In this document: positions 18,120-25,615 of the stretch, in pieces
How the letters are laid out: every line of letters begins with the position of its first letter
How positions within the stretch are numbered: position 1 is the first letter of the stretch
Origin: Bernardetiaceae bacterium
GTDB taxonomy: Bacteria; Bacteroidota; Bacteroidia; Cytophagales; Thermoflexibacteraceae
Length of the DNA: 64,000 nucleotides
Direction: 5' to 3'
NCBI GenBank assembly: GCA_025056255.1
Contig: JANWVT010000016.1
Coordinates: 1 to 64,000, forward strand
Translations under genes and position numbers: made by a program
The notes under the pieces: model-generated
Databases searched by the model: none
The model's input: only the letters and a program-made list of their open reading frames with translations
Told to the model about the DNA's origin: nothing

Positions 18120-19445
18120 ATGAAAGCCGAAGTACATCATCATAACATAGAAGAGCATTTTGTATTTTCCGATACTGCCAAGAAGTCTATCTTCACTGTG
18201 CTTGTAGTGGGTATCATCCTGTTTGTAATTGGTTTGGCATTGTTGGCGTTTGGTGGAGATGCACATAGTCACGATAGCCATGCCTTAGCCAATAATGGCA
18301 GCGACTTTGTAACCGTAAGTGAATCACACGGACACGACCACGCCCATGCTTACCACTGGACAAACCGTTTGAAAGTAACGCTGTGGCATAATAGCGTGTT
18401 CTTTATTGGGCTTACTGTTATTGGTATCTTTTTCACAGCCATTCAGTATGCAGCTCATGCAGGATGGTCAGCCCTGCTAAAAAGAGTGCCAGAGGCTTTT
18501 GGTAGTTTTCTACCCTATGCAGCCGTATTGCTGATAGCTTCATTTGCTTGGGGGTATCATGAAATTTTTCACTGGACAGATGCCTCGCTTACAGACCCCA
18601 ACAGCCCTAACTACGACCCTATTATTGCTGGCAAAAAAGGGTTTTTAAATATGCCCTTCTACATTGCTCGCATGTTCATCTTCTTAATTGGCTGGTACGC
18701 ATTTTATTACTTCTTGCGCAAGCACTCTTTGGCAGAAGACTTGGAAGGTGGTACTCATCGGTTTTGGAAAATGAAGGTGATTTCAACCTTGTTCATTATT
18801 TTCTTCGCTATTACTTCCTCCGTTGCTGCTTGGGACTGGGTAATGTCTATTGACACGCACTGGTTTAGTACCATGTTTGGCTGGTACAATTTCGCCAGTT
18901 GGTTTGTGGCAGGCTTGGCAGCCATTACCTTAGCCGTATTATATTTGAAAGATGCCGGCTATTTGAAAGCCATCAACGAAAGTCATTTGCACGACCTAGG
19001 CAAATTTGTATTTGCATTTAGCATTTTTTGGACGTATATTTGGTTTGGTCAGTTCCTGTTGATTTACTATGCCAATATTCCGGAAGAAACTATTTACTTT
19101 GTTGAGCGCTTGCGCAGCGACCAGTATGCCAAGTTTATTTTCATTAATCTGTTCTTGAACTTCTTCTTCCCGTTTTTGGCATTGATGACGCGTGATGCAA
19201 AACGCAAAGCTGTTATTTTGAAAATCGTTTGCTATGCAGTTATCATTGGGCACTGGCTAGACTTTTACCTAATGATTACCCCGGGTACATTGAAAGAACA
19301 TGGAGGACTAGGCTTCCTTGAAATAGGGCTTGCCTTGATTTATTCGGCTATGTTTGCCTATGTAGTTGCGCAAACACTAACCAAGGCACCACTAATAGCT
19401 AAGAATCATCCAATGTTGCAAGAAAGCTTGCATCATCACATCTAA
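18120..19445 (+). CDS. actF: Alternative complex III subunit F: NrfD-like membrane protein with His-rich N-terminus, 441 aa
   Basis: Second large membrane subunit of alternative complex III, homologous to ActC. About ten membrane helices cover residues 22-425. The family segments HWFSTMFGWYNFASWFVAGL and WFGQFLLIYYANIPEET are clear. Residues 6-80 hold many histidines (EVHHH, then DAHSHDSHA and ESHGHDHAHAYH), an unusual local composition that could bind metal but may be neutral. Last act gene, 38 bases after actE. It is followed by a hairpin and a promoter-like box before coxB. Confidence 0.93.
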   Translation: MKAEVHHHNIEEHFVFSDTAKKSIFTVLVVGIILFVIGLALLAFGGDAHSHDSHALANNGSDFVTVSESHGHDHAHAYHWTNRLKVTLWHNSVFFIGLTVIGIFFTAIQYAAHAGWSALLKRVPEAFGSFLPYAAVLLIASFAWGYHEIFHWTDASLTDPNSPNYDPIIAGKKGFLNMPFYIARMFIFLIGWYAFYYFLRKHSLAEDLEGGTHRFWKMKVISTLFIIFFAITSSVAAWDWVMSIDTHWFSTMFGWYNFASWFVAGLAAITLAVLYLKDAGYLKAINESHLHDLGKFVFAFSIFWTYIWFGQFLLIYYANIPEETIYFVERLRSDQYAKFIFINLFLNFFFPFLALMTRDAKRKAVILKIVCYAVIIGHWLDFYLMITPGTLKEHGGLGFLEIGLALIYSAMFAYVVAQTLTKAPLIAKNHPMLQESLHHHI

Positions 19446-19453
19446 AAAATATC

Positions 19454-19480
19454 TGTGCAGGTAAACTTTTTACTTGCACA
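19454..19480 (+). promoter_or_regulatory. Intergenic hairpin between actF and coxB
   Basis: Arms TGTGCAGGTAA (19454-19464) and TTACTTGCACA (19470-19480) pair over 11 positions with one G-T pair and a 5-base loop. No long T run follows, so it is a weak or partial terminator, or an RNA processing or stability element separating the act and cox parts of the message. Confidence 0.55.
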
Positions 19481-19488
19481 ATTTGTCG

Positions 19489-19496
19489 TATGTTTG
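19489..19496 (+). promoter_or_regulatory. Candidate -7 box for coxBA
   Basis: TATGTTTG matches the Bacteroidota -7 consensus TAnnTTTG exactly and lies 22 bases before the coxB ATG. No clear TTTG is found 19-21 bases upstream (only a T run at 19467-19470), so this is a candidate secondary promoter. Confidence 0.4.
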
Positions 19497-19517
19497 GTTT
19501 AATTTAACAAAAGCAAC

Positions 19518-20555
19518 ATGACAGGTCTTCTTCTTTTAACAGGTGGCATTTTGGTAATTGCCGTGTTTGCTTTGGTATATCGCATTCTATCCCTTATTGA
19601 TATTGCCAAAGGTAAGCAAGGCAAGCCAGTAGGTACAACCAGCAATGCAGTAAACAGCTTCTTATTTATTGTGTTTTTCTTTGTAGGGTTCGGGCTATTG
19701 TTTTGGTATTCTGGTAAGGCAAGTGAAAATTTCTTACCTGAATCAGCATCCGAGCACGGTAAACTTACAGACAAGCTCTTCTGGATTACTACAGGTATTA
19801 CGTTTGTCGTATTCTTCCTCACACATGTAATACTGTTCTTAACGCCTTACTTCTTTCGCTATCGCGAGAACCGTTCAGCTTACTGGTGGCCAGACAATAC
19901 CAAATTGGAGGTAGCTTGGACAGTTTTACCAGCTATTGTGCTGACCGTATTGGTACTTACTGGTTGGTGGGCATGGCGCGATATCACAGCTCCTGCTCCC
20001 GATGATAGTTTGCAAGTAGAAATAGTAGGTAAGCAATTCAACTGGATGGTGCGCTACGGTGGCAAAGACGGCAAAATTGGAAAGTACGACTATCGCAAAA
20101 TAGATGCAACTAATCAACTTGGAATGGATTTCGCTGCGGACAAATCTAATTTCGACGATTTTACTCCTCGTGAAATTCATCTTCCGAAAGGAAAGAGTGT
20201 TTTGTTGAAAATTCGCGCGCGTGATGTGCTACACAGCGTATTCATGCCTCACTTCCGCGTGAAAATGGATGCCGTGCCGGGTATGCCCACTAGTTTTTGG
20301 TTCACCCCTACTAAAACTACTGAAGAGATGCGCAAAGAGTTGAATGACCCTAACTTTAACTATGAATTGGCTTGTACAGAGATTTGTGGACAAGGGCACT
20401 TTGCTATGCGCATGGTAATAGTAGTTTCTGAACCAGAAGAGTTTGAAAAGTGGTATGCCTCCCAAGAGCCTTGGGCAAAGCAAAACGCTGACTATATTGC
20501 TTCGCTGAATTTGGAAAATAGCAAAGAATTGGCAAGTCTCTTCAACCAGAAATAA
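19518..20555 (+). CDS. coxB: Cytochrome c oxidase subunit II, 345 aa
   Basis: CuA-carrying subunit of an aa3-type oxidase. Four hydrophobic segments are visible (about 3-22, 46-64, 86-110, 130-152); the last two are the standard subunit II hairpin and the first two are an N-terminal extension. The CuA ligands are H239 (VLHSVFMPHF), C286 and C290 with E288 between (CTEICGQGH), H294 and M297. A loop of about 45 residues around 180-225 is an insertion in the cupredoxin domain. There is no fused cytochrome c domain, consistent with direct electron transfer from alternative complex III. Confidence 0.95.
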   Translation: MTGLLLLTGGILVIAVFALVYRILSLIDIAKGKQGKPVGTTSNAVNSFLFIVFFFVGFGLLFWYSGKASENFLPESASEHGKLTDKLFWITTGITFVVFFLTHVILFLTPYFFRYRENRSAYWWPDNTKLEVAWTVLPAIVLTVLVLTGWWAWRDITAPAPDDSLQVEIVGKQFNWMVRYGGKDGKIGKYDYRKIDATNQLGMDFAADKSNFDDFTPREIHLPKGKSVLLKIRARDVLHSVFMPHFRVKMDAVPGMPTSFWFTPTKTTEEMRKELNDPNFNYELACTEICGQGHFAMRMVIVVSEPEEFEKWYASQEPWAKQNADYIASLNLENSKELASLFNQK

Positions 20556-20582
20556 GTCTCTACCTTAAATAATCATTCTGTT

Positions 20583-22448
20583 ATGGCAACAGTAAATATT
20601 GATTTGCACAAGTCAGTTGGTGAGCATGCCCACCAAGATGAGCACCATCATGATGAGCATCATCATGAAAACTTTATCACCAAGTACATTTTTACCGAAG
20701 ACCATAAGATGATAGCTAAACAATTCCTGTTAACAGGTATTTTCTGGGCTATTATCGGCGGTATATTATCGGTTATTTTCCGACTGCAACTAGGTTTTCC
20801 CGATGCCAATTTGGAGTTTTTGCGCCCCGTTTTAGGCGACTGGATTACTACTCAGGGCAAGTTAGACCAAAACTTTTACCTTGCTCTTGTTACTATGCAC
20901 GGTACCATTATGGTGTTCTTCGTGCTGACAGCAGGGTTGAGTGGTACATTCAGCAACTTCCTTATTCCGTTGCAGATTGGCGCACGTGACATGGCTTCTG
21001 GGTTTATGAACATGCTCTCTTACTGGTTCTTTTTCCTGTCAAGTGTAGTCATGTTCATTTCCTTGTTCATTGAAACAGGTCCAGCAAGTGGCGGTTGGGT
21101 AGTATATCCTCCCTTGAGTGCGCTTCCACAAGCAATGCCCGGTTCGGGTTTGGGTATGACCTTGTGGTTAGTGAGCATGAGCTTGTTTATTGTATCGTCT
21201 TTGCTTGGAGGTATCAACTACATTGCCACTGTTATCAACCTTCGTACCAATGGCATGTCTTTCTCAAAGCTGCCGTTGACCATCTGGGCATTTTTCTTGA
21301 CAGCTGTTTTGGGCTTATTGTCTTTCCCTGTACTGTTTGCAGCAGCTCTTTTATTAATATTTGACCGTAGCTTTGGTACAAGTTTCTATCTTTCAGAAAT
21401 ATATATCAACGGCGAGCCGCTACATAATATGGGTGGTAGTCCCGTGCTGTATCAGCACCTTTTCTGGTTCTTGGGACACCCCGAAGTGTACATTGTAATG
21501 CTTCCCGGCTTGGGTATCACTTCTGAAATTATTGCTACTAATGCTCGCAAGCCTATATTTGGCTACCGTGCCATGGTTGGCTCATTATTAGCTATTGCAT
21601 TCTTGGCATTTATTGTTTGGGCGCACCACATGTTTGTGTCAGGCATGAATCCTTTCTTGGGCACTATCTTCATGTTCTTGACCCTCATTATTGCTGTTCC
21701 CTCAGCTGTAAAAGTTTTCAACTATTTAGCCACGTTGTGGCGTGGAAACATTGTGTTTACGCCAGCAATGTTGTTTTCCATAGGTTTGGTTTCCTTCTTC
21801 ATTTCAGGTGGGGTAACAGGTATTGCACTGGGTAATTCTGCTATTGACATTCAGTTGCATGATACTTATTATGTAGTTGCGCATTTCCACTTGGTGATGG
21901 GCTCGGCCTCCTTCTTTGGCATGTTGGCTGGTATTTATCACTGGTTCCCCAAAATGTTTGGAAGAATGATGAATGAGAAGTTGGGATATGTGCACTTCTG
22001 GATTACCTTTATTGGTGTTTACATGGTATTCTTCCCAATGCATTACTTGGGTATTGCAGGTTTTCCGCGCCGCTACTACTCATGGACCAACTTCAATGCA
22101 TTTGACTCATTCTCAGACCTGAACGCTTTCATCAGTACAGCTGCCATTATTACGCTAAGTGCCCAATTGATATTCCTGTTCAACTTCTTCTATTCTATGT
22201 TTAGAGGTCGCTTAGCACCTGCAAATCCATGGCGTTCTAACACTCTCGAGTGGACAACACCGCGCTTCCCCGGACATGGCAACTGGCCTGGCAAAATTCC
22301 AACAGTATATCGCTGGCCTTATGACTACAGCAAACCGGGGGCGAAAGAAGACTTCATACCGCAGACGGTTCCGTTCTCAGCAACGCCAGAGTCTAATCTG
22401 CCTCATGAAAATGAGTTGATAGCTTTGGAAAAAGAGTTTGCAAATTGA
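20583..22448 (+). CDS. coxA: Cytochrome c oxidase subunit I, 621 aa
   Basis: Catalytic subunit of the heme-copper oxygen reductase. Residues 10-29 are strikingly histidine-rich (EHAHQDEHHHDEHHHE). Twelve membrane helices follow. Ligands by position: H106 and H436 for low-spin heme, H299, H348 and H349 for CuB, H434 for the high-spin heme. The H299-Y303 cross-link pair (GHPEVY) marks it as an A-type enzyme. It starts 27 bases after coxB and ends with a strong terminator. Subunits III and IV are not in this window. Confidence 0.97.
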   Translation: MATVNIDLHKSVGEHAHQDEHHHDEHHHENFITKYIFTEDHKMIAKQFLLTGIFWAIIGGILSVIFRLQLGFPDANLEFLRPVLGDWITTQGKLDQNFYLALVTMHGTIMVFFVLTAGLSGTFSNFLIPLQIGARDMASGFMNMLSYWFFFLSSVVMFISLFIETGPASGGWVVYPPLSALPQAMPGSGLGMTLWLVSMSLFIVSSLLGGINYIATVINLRTNGMSFSKLPLTIWAFFLTAVLGLLSFPVLFAAALLLIFDRSFGTSFYLSEIYINGEPLHNMGGSPVLYQHLFWFLGHPEVYIVMLPGLGITSEIIATNARKPIFGYRAMVGSLLAIAFLAFIVWAHHMFVSGMNPFLGTIFMFLTLIIAVPSAVKVFNYLATLWRGNIVFTPAMLFSIGLVSFFISGGVTGIALGNSAIDIQLHDTYYVVAHFHLVMGSASFFGMLAGIYHWFPKMFGRMMNEKLGYVHFWITFIGVYMVFFPMHYLGIAGFPRRYYSWTNFNAFDSFSDLNAFISTAAIITLSAQLIFLFNFFYSMFRGRLAPANPWRSNTLEWTTPRFPGHGNWPGKIPTVYRWPYDYSKPGAKEDFIPQTVPFSATPESNLPHENELIALEKEFAN

Positions 22449-22467
22449 TAAATGGTATTTTGCTTGC

Positions 22468-22498
22468 AAAAGGCTGCCTCTTCCGGCAGCCTTTTTTG
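22468..22498 (+). terminator. Rho-independent terminator after coxA
   Basis: AAAAGGCTGCC (about 22469-22478), loop TCTTCC, then GGCAGCC running into TTTTTT (22485-22497). A GC-rich 7-8 bp stem extended by A-T pairs; it closes the act-cox cluster. Confidence 0.93.
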
Positions 22499-22533
22499 CT
22501 GATAGACGACTAAACGGGATATTTTATCGGTGC

Positions 22534-22541
22534 TACATTTG
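22534..22541 (+). promoter_or_regulatory. Candidate -7 box of the VOC gene
   Basis: TACATTTG, an exact match to TAnnTTTG, 72 bases before the VOC gene ATG. No TTTG at the expected upstream distance. Confidence 0.4.
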
Positions 22542-22613
22542 TACTTATGATGGTTATATGCGAAAAAATGTTTGTATTGGCTTGGTAATAAACACAACTT
22601 TGGTTTTACAGGT

Positions 22614-22985
22614 ATGAATGTTGTTGGGTTAGACCACATCTCGCTGCATGTGTCCAATTTGCAGCTCAGTTTAGCGTTCTATACCGATATTATTGGATTG
22701 CGCCCTGTTCCACGTCCTGCTTTCGATTTTGAAGGCGCTTGGCTTTCGATAGGCAACGGACAGACGCTTCATTTAATAGCAGGACGCACACAACAAGTGC
22801 TTTGGGGAAGTAGAGGAACTCATATGGCTTTTGCTGTGTCGGATGTAGAACAAACTGCAGCTTATTTTCAGACTAAAGGAATAGAGCATACTCCTATTAA
22901 GCCGCGTCCAGATGGTGTTCGTCAGTTTTTTGTAACCGACCCCGACGGTTATTGCATCGAGTTTTGCCAAACCATTGGAAAATAA
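22614..22985 (+). CDS. VOC superfamily protein (glyoxalase/bleomycin resistance-like), 123 aa
   Basis: Single vicinal-oxygen-chelate domain. The opening GLDHISLHVSNLQLSLAFYTDIIGL has the metal-binding His (H8) of the first beta-alpha-beta unit. The second unit has GTHMAFAVSDVEQTAAYFQ and ends DPDGYCIEFCQ with the glutamate ligand. Such proteins include lactoylglutathione lyases, dioxygenases and resistance proteins; I cannot assign a substrate. I use the ATG at 22614; the longer frame starting at 22572 adds residues without family similarity. Confidence 0.85.
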   Translation: MNVVGLDHISLHVSNLQLSLAFYTDIIGLRPVPRPAFDFEGAWLSIGNGQTLHLIAGRTQQVLWGSRGTHMAFAVSDVEQTAAYFQTKGIEHTPIKPRPDGVRQFFVTDPDGYCIEFCQTIGK

Positions 22986-22988
22986 CAT

Positions 22989-23019
22989 TTTGAATATTAG
23001 CCAAATGTATTTACTTTTG
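22989..23019 (+). promoter_or_regulatory. Promoter of rpmE2
   Basis: TTTG (22989-22992), 19-base spacer, TACTTTTG (23012-23019): an exact match to the Bacteroidota consensus. Predicted transcription start near 23026, 47 bases before the rpmE2 ATG. Confidence 0.7.
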
Positions 23020-23072
23020 CATCCGCTTTTGAGCCTTGCGGATTGTAAAGTGTACCTATCATTCATAAAGTC

Positions 23073-23321
23073 ATGAAAAAAGATATCCACCCTAATTATC
23101 GCGAAGTTGTTTTTCTGGATACACAGAGTAACTTCAAATTTCTGACTCGCTCTACAGTTGAAACAAAAGATACAATTGTGTGGGAAGACGGAAAAACTTA
23201 TCCTTTGGTAAAAATTGAGATTAGCTCAGCTTCTCATCCGTTTTATACGGGAAGTGGAAAAGCCTACGTAGCTACTGCTGGTCGAGTTGAGAAATTTCTC
23301 AAAAAATACAACAAAAAATAA
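23073..23321 (+). CDS. rpmE2: Ribosomal protein L31 type B, 82 aa
   Basis: Zinc-independent (type B) L31 of the large ribosomal subunit. Starts [16 protein letters not shown] and contains no cysteine, so it lacks the CxxC zinc site of type A. The segment [25 protein letters not shown] is characteristic. Transcribed alone: a consensus promoter lies just upstream and a terminator just downstream. Type B L31 is the usual form in Bacteroidota. Confidence 0.96.
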   Translation: MKKDIHPNYREVVFLDTQSNFKFLTRSTVETKDTIVWEDGKTYPLVKIEISSASHPFYTGSGKAYVATAGRVEKFLKKYNKK

Positions 23322-23348
23322 GAATTATTGGCTGTTGTGCGAAATTTA

Positions 23349-23382
23349 AAAGACTTTCCCGCGGAGGAAAGTCTTTTTTTTT
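23349..23382 (+). terminator. Rho-independent terminator after rpmE2
   Basis: AAGACTTTCC (23350-23359) and GGAAAGTCTT (23365-23374) form a 10-bp stem with a 5-6 base loop, followed by eight or more T. Confidence 0.93.
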
Positions 23383-23551
23383 AGCAAATCTTGAACGAAC
23401 GAGCTTATCAGTTGAACAAGCTATTGCTACTATGACTGTTCCCTTCAAAGCCATGAACAATTTTTGCACCTGCAGGCAAACGTAATACCATAAAAACCTC
23501 TTGGGTTTTGTAGCATGGCCGCCAATCTTGTTCAGTTTGCATATACTGCGG

Positions 23552-23986
23552 TTATGCTTGATGCGGATGTATGGACAAGGTCTCAAAACTATGTGAAATA
23601 GTAGCTGTTGCGCGCAGCATAGCAGCTACTGAACAATATTTTTCTACTGACAACTGAATAGCTCGGGCTGCTTTTTCATCGGGTATATCCCCTGTTAAGA
23701 TGAAATGCATGTGAATGTCGGTAAATACTGCTGGAATAACTCCTTCGGCTCGCTTGGCACTGATTTGTAGTTTGATATCTTTTAAGTGCAAGCGTTGTTT
23801 TTTTAAGATATCTATCACATCTATGGCTGAACAGCCCCCCAATGCAGCTAATACCATTTGCATAGGGCGCATGGCGGCATTGTGCCCGCCAATAGCGAGA
23901 GCTGCGTCCATTTCAACCGTTTTGCCTTCTTCATTAGTGGCTTGCATATGAAAGGCATCATCTAAGCGACTAATTTCAATCTTCAT
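23552..23986 (-). CDS. OsmC/Ohr family protein, 144 aa
   Basis: OsmC-like fold; members are thiol peroxidases that reduce organic hydroperoxides, or related detoxifying proteins. The two conserved cysteines of the active site are present: C52 in AALGGCSAIDVI and C118 in VEKYCSVAAML. The N-terminal half forms the beta-strands and the helix carrying the first Cys, as in OsmC rather than Ohr (closest to the YhfA-like subgroup by its short N-terminus and GGHNAAMRPMQ segment). Divergently oriented from the PhzF gene, with 55 bases between the start codons. Confidence 0.88.
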   Translation of the reverse strand: MKIEISRLDDAFHMQATNEEGKTVEMDAALAIGGHNAAMRPMQMVLAALGGCSAIDVIDILKKQRLHLKDIKLQISAKRAEGVIPAVFTDIHMHFILTGDIPDEKAARAIQLSVEKYCSVAAMLRATATISHSFETLSIHPHQA

Positions 23987-24041
23987 TTGCGGTTTCGTGT
24001 TTGATTTTACAAATTACGCGAAAATAAAAACAGGATTTTCC

Positions 24042-24824
24042 ATGCAACGAATTTCAATTTATCAGATAGATGCTTTTACCGATAAGGTCTTTCATGGTAA
24101 TCCGGCGGCGGTGTGTCCCTTAGCTGAGTGGTTGCCAGCTACTACTATGCAAGCTATTGCAGCAGAAAACAATCTTTCCGAGACAGCTTTTTTTGTGCCC
24201 TACGGTAGGGATTTTCAGATTCGCTGGTTTACCCCAGAGGTAGAAGTAGATTTGTGTGGACATGCTACGCTGGCAGCCGCCTATGTAATTTTACATGAAC
24301 TGGGTTGTCCAGACAATTACGTTCATTTTCACTCGCCGAGTGGTTTGCTAAAAGTATATCGGAAACACGATTATTTAGAATTAGATTTTCCCAGTCGTCC
24401 ACCACAGCCTGCTGAGTATCCGCCCGGATTGATTGCAGGACTAGGCGCCATGCCTCAGCACATTTTACGATCGCGCGACTATTTGTGTGTGTACAGTTCG
24501 GAAGAAGAAGTGGCTGCGCTACAACCCAACTGGGAAGAGTTAGCCAAATTAGATGTACTGGGTATTATTGCTACTGCTCCGGGTAAACAAGTAGATTTTG
24601 TTTCCCGATTTTTTGCTCCTAGCGCTGGTGTGCGCGAAGACCCCGTAACAGGTTCTGCACACAGCACACTGATTCCGTACTGGGCAGCAAGGTTAGGAAA
24701 ACATAAGCTCATTGCCCAGCAGATTTCAAAGCGAGGTGGAAAACTTTTCTGCGATTTGCACGGCGAACGCGTGCGCATCGGAGGATATGCTGTTTTGTAT
24801 ATGCGGGGTGAAATATACATATAA
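24042..24824 (+). CDS. PhzF family protein (phenazine biosynthesis-like isomerase), 260 aa
   Basis: Isomerase-like fold of the DapF/PhzF superfamily. The opening YQIDAFTDKVFHGNPAAVC, the NNLSETAF segment with the catalytic Glu, RWFTPEVEVDLCGHATLAAA and DPVTGSAHSTLIPYW are all family hallmarks. True phenazine genes are not present around it, so the substrate is unknown; most bacterial PhzF homologues are uncharacterised. I start at ATG 24042 (MQRISIYQ); the frame is open from a GTG at 23997, which is less likely. Confidence 0.92.
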   Translation: MQRISIYQIDAFTDKVFHGNPAAVCPLAEWLPATTMQAIAAENNLSETAFFVPYGRDFQIRWFTPEVEVDLCGHATLAAAYVILHELGCPDNYVHFHSPSGLLKVYRKHDYLELDFPSRPPQPAEYPPGLIAGLGAMPQHILRSRDYLCVYSSEEEVAALQPNWEELAKLDVLGIIATAPGKQVDFVSRFFAPSAGVREDPVTGSAHSTLIPYWAARLGKHKLIAQQISKRGGKLFCDLHGERVRIGGYAVLYMRGEIYI

Positions 24825-24887
24825 TTGCATCTGTTTAAGCACCCTTTTCGTAATTACCAATGCTGAAACCTTAAATCTTCTAATACA

Positions 24888-25472
24888 ATGACAGCACGCA
24901 TCATGATAGGGGGGCTGGCGGTATTGTTGCTAGTAACAGCTTGTAGCCCTATGAAGGTATATATTCGCCAAGATGAGTCTGTTGATTTTACTCAGTATAA
25001 AACTTTTGCTTTTTTGCAGCGTCCGCCTGAGGAGCGTGTATATGGTAGCCTACTGGCTGAAAATGAAATGATTTACGGCATTCAAGAGGAGTTGGAGGCA
25101 AGAGGCTTGAAGGCAGATACTGCAGCACCAGACTTGTTGATTTCCTTCAAGTCTAAGGCACAGGTATCTCAAAAGCAAGTTACTACTACGCCTCCTATGT
25201 GGGTGATGCCTATGTGGGGATTTTATGACCCTTTCTTTTGGGGACCTGCCATGATGAACCCCTGGAATCAGCGCCAAACGCAAACCATTACTGAGTCCAA
25301 AGGTACTATTGAACTGTTTCTATTTGATCGCGCTACCAAAAAGCCAGTTTGGCAAGGAGCAGCTATTGGCAATGCCGACAATCCTTATGAAAATGTACGT
25401 ATGTCGCTGCAAAAGCTATTCAGTCGCTTCCCTTTGAAGCGACAAAAACCATACCCAAAGTACGATTTGTGA
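24888..25472 (+). CDS. DUF4136 lipoprotein, 194 aa
   Basis: Predicted outer-membrane or periplasmic lipoprotein. The signal peptide ends in LLVTAC with the lipid-attachment cysteine at residue 19. The body has the DUF4136 pattern: DFTQYKTFAFLQ at the start, a helix with IQEELEARGL, then DLLISF and a later strand IELFLFDRATKKPVWQG. A proline, tryptophan and methionine-rich stretch (PPMWVMPMWGFYDPFFWGP) sits in the middle and is common in this family. Function unknown. It stands alone between PhzF and glnN and ends in a terminator. Confidence 0.85.
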   Translation: MTARIMIGGLAVLLLVTACSPMKVYIRQDESVDFTQYKTFAFLQRPPEERVYGSLLAENEMIYGIQEELEARGLKADTAAPDLLISFKSKAQVSQKQVTTTPPMWVMPMWGFYDPFFWGPAMMNPWNQRQTQTITESKGTIELFLFDRATKKPVWQGAAIGNADNPYENVRMSLQKLFSRFPLKRQKPYPKYDL

Positions 25473-25496
25473 GAATAGCTTAAATTTTTAAGTACC

Positions 25497-25530
25497 AAAG
25501 CACCAAAAAAAGGTGCTTTTTCATTTTTTT
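25497..25530 (+). terminator. Rho-independent terminator after the DUF4136 gene
   Basis: AAAGCACC (25497-25504), loop of seven A, GGTGCTTT (25512-25519), then a T-rich tail to 25530. Confidence 0.85.
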
Positions 25531-25541
25531 ATGCTGAAATT

Positions 25542-25557
25542 TGGCAGTGTTTTCGCA
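25542..25557 (+). promoter_or_regulatory. Possible sigma-54-type promoter of glnN
   Basis: TGGCAGTGTTTTCGCA keeps the invariant GG and GC of a -24/-12 promoter with the required 10-base spacing (consensus TGGCAC-N5-TTGCW). It lies 59 bases before the glnN ATG, between the upstream terminator and the gene. The -12 half differs from consensus at one base and the -24 half at one. Confidence 0.35.
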
Positions 25558-25615
25558 AAACACTATTTTTTAAAAAAAACAAGTTAAATTTTGAACCACT
25601 TAACGCTATTCAACA

